Source: Chlorops oryzae | Lineage: Eukaryota; Arthropoda; Insecta; Diptera; Chloropidae | Reading direction: 5' to 3' | Assembly (NCBI GenBank): GCA_020466095.1 | Contig: CM035808.1 | Location: 14,315,759 to 14,379,758, forward strand | Length of the DNA: 64,000 nt | In this document: piece by piece, positions 1 through 11,122 of the stretch | Position numbering within the stretch: position 1 is the stretch's first letter | How the letters are laid out: each line of letters opens with the position of its first letter | Position numbers and translations under genes: made by a program | The notes under the pieces: generated by a model | Told to the model about the DNA's origin: nothing | What the model saw: only the letters and a program-made list of their open reading frames with translations | Database searches by the model: none

Positions 1-149
1 ATTGTTGCCCCTTATGGCCTTAAAAATTTCTAGAATATTATTTTTTAATGGACCTGTTTTTTGGGCGCAGTTTTAAAATTATTTAGGCATGTGCTTTTGT
101 GTCGGCTGTTTAATTTTCAGACTCGCCTGACTATAACACCCTTACTTAT
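1..149 (-). repeat. End of a dispersed repeat (same family as 41735-42570)
   Basis: The reverse complement of this stretch matches the left end of the repeat at 41735: both share the CCTTATGGCC block and, at the outer end, a segment reading ACTCGCCTGACT followed by ATAACACCCTTACTT. The element runs off the left edge of the window, so only one end is seen. The class is not determined. Confidence 0.7.
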
Positions 150-189
150 TTGAAATGATTTCTTTAATTTACTGATAGTGCATCGATTT

Positions 190-370
190 CAAACTTCCAG
201 TATGTATGTATTTTCGGTTTCAATAAAATTTTACTGGTAATGCAGGTGAAATTGAAGTATTAGTAAAAATTTACTGGCACCGCAAATTGAATTGCAATAT
301 GAGTAAAAAAAAAAAATCATTTTACTGCATTTTTACTGGTAATGAAAAGTGCCAATCTATGCTACAGATA
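190..370. repeat. Degenerate copy of a TACTGGTAATG-rich hAT-like MITE
   Basis: Repeated TTTACTGGTAATG-type units with a terminal piece close to TGCCAATCTATG resemble the better preserved element at 29897-30365, whose ends read CATAGATGGGC. No target-site duplication is visible here, so this is an old or partial copy. Confidence 0.5.
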
Positions 371-3300
371 ACTGAAATAAGGATTAATGCAAAAAAAAAC
401 CCATAAGTGTATGGTGCCCTGAAGCCTTCTTTATGATTTCTCATGAAAATATTCATACCGTAAGTGAAAAAAAATTATAGTAAAATATGTTGCATTTATC
501 CGTACTCAAACTGTAATATTTATTCCTTCTTAATTCGAATTCAAACCCAAATAGTTCCACTGACCTTGAAGAGCCAACAAAATATTCCATCAACCCCAAT
601 CGTCATTTAAGTTTCCATTCGGAGAATTGATTAAACCCTATTATTCATAACTTAATCAATGAAATCGCTGCTTGCTCGAGTGAATTGAAAGCAAACGACT
701 TTTTTTTAGTTCATATAAAATAACAAACAAAAGTTCGGTCGGTACTTAATGGATCCAAAAAATACAAGCAAAAACCAAATAAGATAAGATAAAATAAAAC
801 CAATTTTTCGAGAATATTGAACAATAAGCTAAAGCTTTCGTCCCACTGTTCCAATGTTTTAACTGTATTTGCTTCCGTTTTGGCAAAGGCGAAAAGCTTT
901 TCATTCATACTTTGGCTGAAATACTAAGCTCATTTTTCACAAAAAAAAAAAAAAAAAAAAATTAAAAAAATAAGAGAAAACAAAATAAATTGAGGCACGA
1001 ATTGTGGAGAGGCGAGCACTTCGTTCTGTAGTTTCGCGTTCACTTTTTACTCAATTCATATCCGTTTCGGTATCCGAACCCTAGCGCACCCTCACCGTCG
1101 ACCTCACCGGCACCACCAGCAACCCACATCCGCTCTCTTCTATCCTCTCTCACTCATGCAAGCGACGTTACACTTGACATTCTCATTGGAGTTGAGAAGG
1201 TCATCTTTACGCTTGCGATTGTGTGTATGTGTGCCCGTATTTATGTACATACATATGTCGGAATTTCTCTACTCGTGCAACCCCAATTTTACAAGTACAG
1301 TGTACTCTCTCTTAAGCGGACCGAAGAATATGTCCGATTGACAGAGGTGTCTGCTTATGAGGAAACTATGTATTTGAGAAGCAGCAATACTAGAGCATTC
1401 CCAAAAAGTGTTCGGATAAGAGGGCTATCCGCTTAAAAGGAGTGTCCGCAAAAATGACAGATTTTGTATAGAAATAGTAAAAATTTTATTAGTTTTAACT
1501 TTTGACGTTTATTAGTGTTTTTCGAGTATGTATTGCGGTATGTTTTGCTGTTGCGCACGTATGTCTGTATTTGTATTTGTTTGTGTGAATGTGTGTGTGT
1601 GTGCTAAAATCAGCTGTATCGCCAACGTTTGAAACGTGAGTATATAAGACGTCGTTCAGGGAATGTGTCGCGTATCTAGATGAAGGTATATATCATATAT
1701 GGATGGATGGGTGGATATATATTCGGTGTATTTTGGATACATGGTACATTTACATATGTAAGGAACTTTTTGCAAGTTTACATAGAACAGAAGTGGCGCA
1801 GGGATGCACGGAGGAGTTCGTTCACAAAAATAGAACTTGCGAACTGAAGTGCGTACGTAGAGGGTAATTAGTGAGAGAGAAAAAGGCTCGTGGCTTTTCC
1901 GCATCATATTTTACGAGGACGCCCGATACAAAGTATTGTGTAGTATCGAGTGAATACGTCTTTTGAATTGCTCATTCTTTTTTTCTTTCTTTCTATATAC
2001 CTACATTGTATGTGTATACATTTGTTTTTTTGGCATATCATTCGAAAAAGTTTAGGTCTATACGTTGGCAATGACTGGCACCGCATGCAATCCGCATCGA
2101 ATGCACTGAATTCCGCGAATCACAACTCACTGAAGGCAACATGACGGCGGAATGACGCCCAGCGGCGATCAAGCGTCTACATATTTTTTTATTAAATTTA
2201 TTTTTTTTTTTTTGTCGGTTTGTTGTTTTTTCTTGTGTTCGTTTTCATTTAATTTATTTTCATTTTCTTATTTTTTTTTTTTTTTTGTAAATCTGCAATC
2301 TGCATTTGTCGTCTACGATTTTGTATTACTTTTTTTTTTAATTTTTTTTTTGCGTTTCCAGTGACAATTTTGCTTTGCGTGTTTTTCTGTATTTCTTTTT
2401 TTTTTTTGCTTCATTTTTTTAAATATATTTTTTACTTTTATTTTGATTTGGATTTTTATTTTTTGCCGGCCGGTTTGTCTGGCTAAACGTACAGATAGCG
2501 ATATGTTTGTCGTACTTTTTGTTTGTACTGTCGGCTGACTGACGGCGCGGCGGCGGCGGCGACGACCAAGACGACGAATTGCTGCCACCGTTTGACTTGA
2601 TTGAGCTTGTATTCGAATTTTTCGGTCCGGTCTGATTTGGTTCTAGTTTATGCGAAGCTAAGCGAAAAGTGGGAAACCGCAAAACGATTGCACAACCCAG
2701 AAATGATTTGATTTCGAATTCAGTTGAATGACTTAAATCGGGAGCTGACGAACCCGGCTCCCCCTTCCTTATACAGTACCTACATGTATGTATGTATATA
2801 TGTATGAATATTGTATATATGCACTGCATCTGTGCAAGTTTTTTCTTTTTTGTTAGGTATACCTATATATTTTTTTTTTCGTGGGTATTAAATTTTATTT
2901 CGGCCTTTTTATTTGCACCCACTGTCGCATGTTTGACATACCTACAAATATAAAAATGTTTGCCTTGAGTGCAATCAATTTATGAATTATTGGGGGAGAT
3001 TTTTCGAAAGTGTTGGAGACTCCGATAAAAGATCATTCGTTTGGACGTTTCTGGGAAGCCAGGAAAAATACAAAATGTAATATCCAACTGCAGCGTAAGA
3101 TCTTCAAAAGAGACACAAGTCATCATTTTATTGTGATTAATTTAAAATGCTATAAATGAGGCTTCAATATCGTGGGGGACTAAATAAATAAAGGAAGTCA
3201 ACATGGGAAATGCCAAATTCTGAGTTGTGTCACTTTTGAAGAAGGTGTGCGCTTTTCTCTTATATGAATATAGTGTACTCTATCCTTTTTGGATGCTCTT

Positions 3301-3905
3301 GTATTCGTACTTCTCAAATAGTTTCTAATTACTTAAGCGGACATATTCTATTCATTTTTATGATCCTCATACTCAGTGCCGTCATTTAATCCAGGGTAAT
3401 CTGTTTGAAATTTTTTAATCTGTACACTGACGTTTTAAGCACTAGGTAACTACCAGCGCCAATAATTCTTCTTCGCCCCCTAACAGCAATTTAGGGAGCT
3501 TACAAGTAGGTTTAAAAACTCCCCTTTATATCCGACGTCCTGGGCGGATGCCCAACCGTACCCAACGCTGCCCAAACGCAGCTACTGCAACCATAAGCCA
3601 AATGGGAGAATCTTCAAAGCTTGAAAGGTAAAATCCTGAAAACCCCAAATATGATAGAATATTTTATGCAAACTTCGAACGATCGTTCACTTTTCGGGTT
3701 ATAACAGTTCAATGAAGGTAAGAGGGTGTAAGAAACGAAAAGCTGCTGAGCGATGTATTTTTTAATATGAACTTCGACCAAACAAAAACCTCATTTATGA
3801 ACATTTTTTCGGATGATCAAGCAAAAAATGTTAAAATTATATAAGTATGATCCAAATTTTCGATCTCCCCTTAAAACGGGCGACTGACGACTCCAAATTA
3901 TCCTA
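371..3905. other. Non-coding AT-rich stretch with microsatellites
   Basis: No gene is supported. The stretch holds A and T homopolymers (for example 941-960 and several T runs at 2200-2420), TG-rich microsatellite near 1580-1602, and ATGTATGTA repeats near 2783-2805. Open frames at 1156-1436 and 2313-2829 have no recognisable domain and are dominated by low-complexity residues. A motif AGTGTACTCT with a nearby TTAAGCGGA occurs both at about 1300 and about 3270, suggesting another diverged dispersed repeat. Confidence 0.6.
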
Positions 3906-3927
3906 AAGAAAAATAGATAGAGAAGAA

Positions 3928-3958
<31 letters not shown>

Positions 3959-4446
3959 AAGAGAGAGAAAGAAGAGAGAGAAAGAGAGAGAAGAGAAAGA
4001 GAGAGAAAAGAGAGAGAAAGAAGAGAAAGAGAGAGAGAAAGAAGAGAAGAAGAGAGAGAGAAAAGAGAGAGAAAAGAGGAGAAAGAGAGAGAAAGAGAGA
4101 GAAAGAGAGAGAAAAGAGAGAAAGAGAGAAAAGAAGAGAAAGAGAGAGAAAGAGAGAAGAGAAGAGAGAGAAAGAGAGAGAAAAGAGAGAGAGAAGAGAG
4201 AGAAAAGAGAGAAAGAGAGAGAAAGAGAGAGAAAGAGAGAAGAAAGAGAGAGAAAAGAGAGAGAGAAAGAGAGAGAAGAGAGAGAAGAGAGAGAAAGAGA
4301 GAGAAAGAGAGAAAAGAGAGAAAGAAGAAAAGAGAGAAAGAAGAGAGAAAGAAAGAGAGAAAGAAAGAGAAGAAGAAGAAAAAGAAAAAAGAAGAAGAAG
4401 AAGAGAGAAAGAGAGAAATAAAGAGAAAAAAGAAAGAGATAGAAAG
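3906..4446. repeat. Long polypurine GA-rich low-complexity tract
   Basis: About 540 bases are almost purely A and G on the plus strand, built from interleaved GAGAGAAA and GAAGAGA units of irregular phase. Strand asymmetry is nearly complete; only a handful of pyrimidines interrupt it near the right end. Its minus strand translates as a Ser/Leu/Phe-only open frame, an artefact of the CT repeat. Such mirror-rich tracts can adopt triplex (H-DNA) structure and bind GAGA-type factors in flies; both are inferences from composition. Confidence 0.95.
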
Positions 4447-7310
4447 TGAGGAGAGAATCGTCGGCTCGAACTTAAAAATAATTTTTATGATGAAGAGGCT
4501 TGTAGAGAGGTGGGTGGGAATTAGTTTTCCCCCGGCCCAGGCTTTCTGGAGGCAGCCTGGCATGGGACCTTTTTTTTGGTCGCACTTTTTTGTGAGGGGG
4601 CCCGAAAAAAAAATTTTCCCCGGCCCCAAATTTCTCTCGGCCTGATGATGAAGGTCATGATAGGCTGTAGGACGAATCTTACAGAAATTTGCAATTTTTC
4701 TGAGCTCATTCGAATCAAAAATTGCTAAAGATTTTAACTTTTATCAATTTTTGCCACTATTTTTGAGTTCAAATAAAATGTTGATAATTATACGGAAAGG
4801 CTAAAGCCTTAGTTTCAGATTGAATGCATACCTACATACGTACATACTTATTTATGTAAGTACCATTTTTTTTTTCATTTGACCGGAATGTATAAGACTT
4901 CAATAACTAGCCACAAAAAAATTTCACTAATTTTATTTTAATAGATTATTCGTCTATCATAAGACTCTTCATGTCTAAAAATAGCGAATTGATTTAATTA
5001 TTTTTACTTTTTTTCACCTTATTATTATTTAATGAGTTTTTTTTTTAATTTTTATTTCTTCTATTTTGTCTGACGTTTTATGATCAAAATTAGAAATTAG
5101 AATTTCATTAAATTTTTCATTTAAATTACGTAGAATTCAATTTTCTACACTCAATACAATGTGTTCATAAATGTAAGTAGAGGTACATGTTTAATGAGAC
5201 TGCAACAACAAAATCATATGATGCTTGAAGCGAAGTGTGGACAGAGCGATTGCGAGAGCGAGCTCTTGTGACGCACAACACAGCACAACAGAAATTTTGT
5301 TGTTATATGCTCTTTTGACGCTTTTGTGTGGGCCGGTATCTGATTATCAAACTCGTTCCCTCAGCTTTGCTCCCACAAATAAACACGCTCAGAGCTCGCA
5401 ATCAAATCGCAATTGAAAGTGAGTCAAAAAACATAAGAGCAAAAACAAACAAAAACAAAAACACGAATAAAAACAATTTTTCGATAAAATTAAACGCTGC
5501 GATTACATATAAACATTTATGGCATAATATTGAAATGTGCGCTCTCTCTCTCTCTCTCTCTGCTCACACACACTCTCCCTCTCTTCGCAGCAAGATTTCG
5601 AGCTCGATTTTCTTTCATTGGAGCTTTTTGTCTTGCTTTTTTTTATACGAATTTTTTAATGTTTATTTATTTAACGAAAAGGAAAAATTATGTAGCACAT
5701 ACCTACTACGAAACTAATGCGCTTAAATGTGGGCAGAGTTCTATGAATCTCATTTCATTTCAATTTAATGTTGTTTTTATTGTTGTTCTCGCTTGCCCAT
5801 CGAAATTGTCTGCTGCCTCACACAAGCCGGTAAAAGCAGCGGCTGCAGCAGCGGCAGCGGCAGCGCCACAGTCGGAGCAATACGACTTCGTGCGAGTTGC
5901 CAGTTTTCGACAGTTGGCCCAATAGGACAGGACGGTGGTAGCTTTATTCGGTTAAGAATCTCGAAAGAAAGTCGAAAGGATTTCACATTGCGCTCGTTGA
6001 CGGTCCACCGTACGTAAGAAACGGATTAAAGTGTAACGATTTGTCGTAATTCATCCTAATTGTTTTTATAGTGTTGTCATTGTTGTTGTTATTATTGTTG
6101 GTGTTGTTACTGATGGTGCTAGTGCTTTTGATCTCTTTATGAATTATTTTTAAAAGATTTTTTTTTTTTTTAATAAAACATTCGAGTGAACCGAAAAAGG
6201 GAGGAAAGTTTTGGAAATTAGTTGTGGTTTATTTTTAATTCCGACGAGCGAGAGGGACGTACAAATCTATCCCAGACACATTTCACACATTTTATGCGAT
6301 CTAAAACAGTGAAGAATCGTATACAGACAACGCATAAATTGCGTTTGGAAACAAACAAAATAAATTTCCTCCTTTCTTTTGAACTTTATTTTGTTTTTTT
6401 GTTTTTATTATTTTTGAAGCCTTTTTGGATACGGCTACTCTTGTGTATATCAAAGAAAACAACAAAATAACAACAACGAATAGACGAACGAACAGAAGAA
6501 CGAGCAACTCGAACCTTACACCATTTCTAAACAGGTACATTTGCACTCTTCGGCCTCTTTGCCAGCCACTCGCCACTCTACTGACTGTTTTCAATGATTG
6601 CGACGGCGGACGACGGACGGCGGAGCTATAGACGGATCCTAAAAATAGATTCTGCTATATAGTGAACATTAATGCCGAACACATTCGTGCAAACGTACAA
6701 CATACGAAAAATACCTATCGACTGCAGAACGCTCTCTGTTGTTTTTGTTGTTGCTGCTGGGGTTGAGTGGAAAAGCACTCGCGTGTACAACGTTGAAAAG
6801 AGAGAAAATGCAAGAAAGAAAGAAAAAAAAAAACGAAAACAAAAACAGAAATTGTTTACAATTGGCTTTACGTTCGCTCAATCGAAATTGTGGAAAAAGG
6901 ATATCTTAGATACTATCGTACACACGCTCACATCACGAAGAGTGAAGCTTTTTTTGTTGTTGTTGCTGCTGTTGCTGTGCTTGTTTTTGTTGCAATATAT
7001 ACCTTCGTTGGCTACTGTTCAAGGCCATTTAACTCAAACTCACAGTCGTAAGCTTCTACTACAATTACCGCTCTTTTCCGCCCATACACGAATTTTGTCT
7101 GCGCTGTACAACTCGAAAACAAGTTCGAAGTAAACTCGTTTTCGCATAAACAACACTGTGTTACATAATTAATATTATTTTTGTTTTTGAAAGAATATTG
7201 TAGGTAAGAAATTTAAAATATAACACAAGGATGACGAGCGACTGAGTTGTTCAAAGCCCGTTCAATAAGAATACTTATCAGGAAGATACATACATACCTA
7301 CTAGTGTCGG
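4447..7310. other. Intergenic or upstream region without a supported gene
   Basis: Open frames here are short and low-complexity. The stretch 5780-6020 is less AT-rich, with a GCAGCGGCTGCAGCAGCGG block and a good splice-donor match (GTACGTAAGA at about 6011), so it could be a promoter and non-coding first exon. A similar CAA/AAAAC-rich texture continues to 7133. I see no conserved protein. Confidence 0.5.
5880..6014 (+). promoter_or_regulatory. Candidate promoter / non-coding 5' exon
   Basis: GC content rises locally and the segment ends at a consensus-like donor, CCGTAC followed by GTAAGA. Spacing and texture resemble fly 5' UTR exons that splice to distant coding exons; the first coding gene downstream on this strand is Ataxin-1 at 16603. 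No transcript data support this and the assignment is weak. Confidence 0.2.
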
Positions 7311-7312
7311 AC

Positions 7313-7556
7313 CGAATGTTCGGCTTCGGTATTCGGCATATTCGGCCAATTTTTTTATCTTCGGCTTCGGCTGAAAAAAGCCGAATAATTTAGCCGAATG
7401 TCTTTGCATCTTAATGGCAGTAAAACAGTCACGATAAATGCTGATAAGCCGCTATTTTTTAGCATTTAATATTTAGCTTTTCAATTTTATTTACCACCTA
7501 CTAGTTTTGTTTTCTTATTGTGAAATTTTTTTTCGTCGGCTTCGGCCTTCGGCCGA
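7313..7556. repeat. TCGGCTTCGG-rich degenerate repeat
   Basis: Overlapping copies of TTCGGCTTCGG and its complement GCCGAA occur at 7319-7400 and again at 7534-7553 in inverted relation, so the segment can fold back. A further TATTCGGCTTC occurs near 8015, and a hAT transposase fragment lies at 8339-8690, so these may be parts of one decayed element. Confidence 0.55.
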
Positions 7557-7596
7557 CTTGTTCCCAAAATTTAACATAATTTATGACCAGGCCTAA

Positions 7597-7888
7597 GGGG
7601 CCGTCCATATATTACGTCAGCATGTTTTTGACCATTTTAGACCCCCTCCTCCCCCTAATCATCAATCGTCATCAAACAAACCCCCGCCCCCCTCGTTTGA
7701 CATCATCTTTGATCCCTTTATTATTTCACAAACAAATAGAAATTTAAGATAGTTTTACTGTTTTCTTATAAGATAGAGATGATGACGTGATCATAGCGAA
7801 TTGACCCCCCTCCTCTCATCATAAAGCGTCATCATTCGCAAGACCCCCTCCTCCCCCCTGTATGATGACGTAGTATATGGACGGCTCC
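7597..7888. mobile_element. PIF/Harbinger-like MITE, 292 bp, TAA target duplication
   Basis: The ends are inverted: left GGGGCCGTCCATATATTACG and right complement GGAGCCGTCCATATACTACG. Subterminal C-rich runs (ACCCCCTCCTCCCCC) occur near both ends. TAA flanks the element at 7594-7596 and 7889-7891, a 3-bp TWA duplication as used by PIF/Harbinger transposases. There is no internal coding sequence, so it depended on a transposase elsewhere. Confidence 0.8.
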
Positions 7889-8338
7889 TAAGAGACTGAG
7901 AGTGTAGATGAAGGTGATGTTTACTCCAGTCTAGCCCGGACTTGTTTAAGCAGCCCAGAGTTCCCGTTCTGGTTCACGACCCTTTTTTATACTTCAAATT
8001 ATGTTCTTGAAAGGTATTCGGCTTCATAAAAAGATAATCCATTTGCACTTCTCAAAATCCGAAAAGGGAACCCGAAAAAAAATTTTCCTGCAGTCGGAAA
8101 TTCCGTCTATTAGCATGATAGTGATCAATATTACATAAAATGAATATTCTCGATTCAATAACAGTGAAACAAGCTATAATAACGTGACCAGATATTTTCC
8201 GAGCCAAATTTAGGTCAGCTAAATAAAAAAGTCTTCAGTTTTACCCTCAAAATCTAAAAAAAAAAGGGTACCCAGTCCCTCAAAAGCCGGATCTCCATAC
8301 AAAACTTCTTAAAATAACATATGAAAATGTGAAAAAAT

Positions 8339-8690
8339 TCATTGAATTTCGAGCTTCTTTATTTTGTAGGTGCTCATTACCAAGGGAGATATATTCTTCG
8401 ATCGTGGCGATGTCGATGGCAGGTTCATATATTTTTCTTGGTTTGAAATTTGTAGAAGAAGTTCGTTATGCTGTTTTAAATAATTGAAGAGTTCGATACA
8501 GCTGAAATCGACGTTATGCTTCACAAATAAAATTGATTTTAACGTATTCACATGGAGACGAATTTTCTCCCTTGTCCAAATTATATTGATAATCGAAAAA
8601 ATTCGTTCTACGAGCGCTGATGTTCCGGCTAACGAGAGCGCATATTCGACCACAGCAGATATTTCTTGGCGAGAATAAAAAATCTGACCT
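8339..8690 (-). pseudogene. hAT-family transposase C-terminal fragment
   Basis: The minus-strand frame contains SLAGTSALVERIFSIIN followed by IIWTREKIRLHVNTLKSILF. This is the C-terminal dimerisation region typical of hAT transposases (small residue plus S-x-x-x-ER-x-FS, then an RL-x-x-x-x-LK helix). The frame stays open upstream of its first Met to about 8690, then is lost; the catalytic DDE core and BED finger are absent. A domesticated hAT-like gene fragment is possible, but no full-length gene is nearby. Confidence 0.65.
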
Positions 8691-8785
8691 AGGCCTCGAC
8701 CACCTGGTCCTAGATTAACTGTTAACCTATGCTTATACCTATACCTATACGTATACCCCAGCCATCAACCTCAGCTTTGTAGCTT

Positions 8786-9341
8786 CCCAGCGGGAAATGT
8801 CACCGTGACATCACCAGTGAAGTCAGGGTGACAAGTCACCCTGGCATGCGTGACAATTCATAGGACGCCTAGCATGACATTTGTACAGGAGTTGGACAGT
8901 GATTTCACCGGTGACATGTCCTCCTAGGAGGAGCGATGGCGAAAAAAGCATTTAAGAGAAGCACATGCTCTTTTCTCTCTCAATGTTAATTTATAGAATC
9001 CATAGCTGGTCAGTTGAAAACTCTCTTCTTTGCCCTCTCTTTGAATATTTCGAAAATTTTTAAAAATCAATTTTTAATAATTTTTGTTCGCCTCAGCCAG
9101 GGATCGAACCCGCGATCTTCGGATTCTGAGTCGAGCACTCATCATCTACGGCACTTCATGCTAACGCTGAACTGACGCGAAAAACTTATTTAAATTTCAG
9201 TAGCCAATGAGAGGCAAGCACATGAACAGCATCCCTCCACGATGACATGTCCTCCAAGATGTCATGCATGACAATGTCACCTATATGTCACCGATGACAT
9301 CACTGGTGACTTTGTCATGCAGGAGATAATTTTCCGCTGGG
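8786..9341. mobile_element. Foldback/MITE element with GTGACATCAC repeats and an internal tRNA-like module
   Basis: Termini are inverted: left CCCAGCGGGAAATG, right complement CCCAGCGGAAAATT. For about 100 bp inside each end, TGTCACC, GTGACAT and CACCAGTGA motifs are repeated in inverted orientation. Between them lies a tRNA-like segment (9095-9180). No clear target-site duplication is visible and no coding sequence is present. Confidence 0.65.
9095..9180 (-). repeat. tRNA-derived (SINE-like) segment with B box
   Basis: On the minus strand the segment carries GGTTCGATCCC (rc of 9100-9110), an exact tRNA B-box match, preceded by a weak A-box-like TAGCATGAAGTGC. The acceptor stem does not pair, so this is not a functional tRNA. 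It sits inside the foldback element 8786-9341. Confidence 0.5.
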
Positions 9342-10910
9342 TTATTAGACTTTTCCCGATTCTATGTATTTATGGCCGCGGTCCGTAAAGGGGAATTTCA
9401 CTGTAAACGCCTATTGGGAAGCGTAAAAAGTTAAAAAAAAAAAATTGCAAGAAAACAAGGATTTCATATGTTTTTGTTGTCCGGTGTTATTGAAGCATAT
9501 GTAGTGTTGTTATCGTTCCTTCCAGAATGTATCTGTGCGCTCTGGCAGAGCTTTATAAAATTCTTTACTCTCTTCTTTCCCCCAAAAACGCTTATGTATC
9601 TCACTCTGTAGATGCAAGCTTAGTTTCATATCGCTTCAAATTTTAAACAAACAAACACAAACAAACGAACAGAATGTGGCCACATACACATGCATTCTGA
9701 CGTCCATACATACATACATACACATGTACATACGTTTATATGCTCGGGCAGTGCTGTGAATTCTTGTAGTGTTTTGTTTTGCATCGCTCATCATATTGGT
9801 ATGCACCTATTTTTTTGTTCTTCGATCACTTATTTTATTTTTCAATATGCTGAAGATGAGAAGCACAAAAAAAAAAAACATTGAAGCATAAGTCAACAAC
9901 AAGTTATGCAGCAACATTGGGTGGATTTCTAAAGTGGTATGAGCAATGCGAAAAAAATTTTTGCAGCTCCATGTAAAAAGTGTACATTAAATAAATAAAA
10001 AAAAATCTCAATAAGAACAAAATATAAAAAAAATAAAAAACTGAAGGAAAAACTATCGAAAAGAGATTTAAAAAAGAATCGTCCAACAACGAATGTCATC
10101 AATTTTTCATTTCCTTTTTATTTATTTTCTTTTTGGGCTTTTGTTTTTCTCCTAACCGAAACTATTAGTGTGAAAGCTGTAATGGATAAGGAATAAACGG
10201 GGGGAGAAATGGAGCAAAGAACTAAATCTCCGTAACACACAATCCGACTTGGAATATAGTAAGCAGCTTGCTGGCCTTGACAATGACACTACTCGCCGTT
10301 CAAGATTTTCGCTCAGTTGTTGGCAGTTAGTAAATTCGAGTTAGAAAATAAAATAAATCACACAAAAAAGAGACATCGAAAAGAAAAGAAGAAAAAAAAT
10401 TTCGAAAAGCGAAAAGCGAAAAGCAAAAAGAAAGCAATCAACTAAAATTGCGAACCAAGTCAACGAAGGCCAAAGGAAAAAAATAAATAAGTGGTAAAAA
10501 ATCAAAAGCTTTCATGCTAATTGACTTTGCACGCACTCTCATATAATGCCTCAAAGTTGAGGTATTGCAAATGAGGAGACGTAAACAGTCTCAGCACTTT
10601 TTTTTTTTTTTTTTTGTGTGATCTTTTATTGAGCTGTGAGATAACAGTTCGGGAGTTGTATTGTTAAACGTTTTAATTATTCAATAAATGATGTGAAATT
10701 TGCCGTAATTATTGTATCACATGTTCAATTCAAAAGTGACACAAAACACGATCTTTCGATATTTTTGAAGGCATTAATTGAAAACAGACCTGTTGATTTT
10801 GAATTAAGTATAATCGATGATATCAACAATTAATTCTCTTTTAAAGTCCTGAACCGTTATAAAAAATTTTTTTTAAATAAAAAATGCTTTGAAAACACCG
10901 AAAAAATGCC
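9342..10910. other. Non-coding stretch, possible 5' exon near 10310
   Basis: Apart from CATA microsatellite at 9704-9725 and A/T runs, the notable segment is 10257-10492. It contains a TCAGTTG initiator-like sequence at about 10313, a purine-rich leader of AAAAG repeats, and a GTGGTAAAAA donor-like sequence near 10492. It could be an untranslated first exon of the downstream gene. No open frame is convincing. Confidence 0.4.
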
Positions 10911-11122
10911 TAGGTTAAGTAAGGTTAGGTTAGTGTTGCTGCCTCCAAGGGTGACACACTTAGGAACCAAATGGGCCCGTTGTGATACCACGTATATTGG
11001 GAAAACAAAGAAAAACAGAAACGGAACAAACGATACAAAGATCTCAGCTGGGAGTCGAACCATGGTCTCTCGTATCGTAATTTGGCATCTAAGCCACCTA
11101 CGGTACAGAGGTCGACAAAAAA
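10911..11122 (-). mobile_element. tRNA-derived SINE, copy 1 (TAACC tail)
   Basis: Read on the minus strand, the element starts with a tRNA-like head: A-box-like GGTGGCTTAGATGCC, then the perfect B box GGTTCGACTCC (rc of 11051-11061). It continues through a unique body and ends in a TAACC-type pentamer tail (AGGTTAGGTTAG on plus, 10921-10932). The body and tail match a second copy at 18263-18432 (shared CAGCTGAGATC, TGGGCCC and GTGTCAACC-type blocks). This two-part structure is diagnostic of a pol III SINE. Confidence 0.8.

Noticed and set aside
2313..2829. Basic and Ser-rich open frames
   Set aside because: Generated by T-rich low-complexity sequence; no conserved motif, no splice context.
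3898..4629. 243-residue Ser/Leu/Phe open frame on the minus strand
   Set aside because: It is the translation of the CT strand of the purine tract; no domain and no codon variation typical of genes.
9095..9180. Functional tRNA gene
   Set aside because: B box only; acceptor and anticodon stems do not pair.
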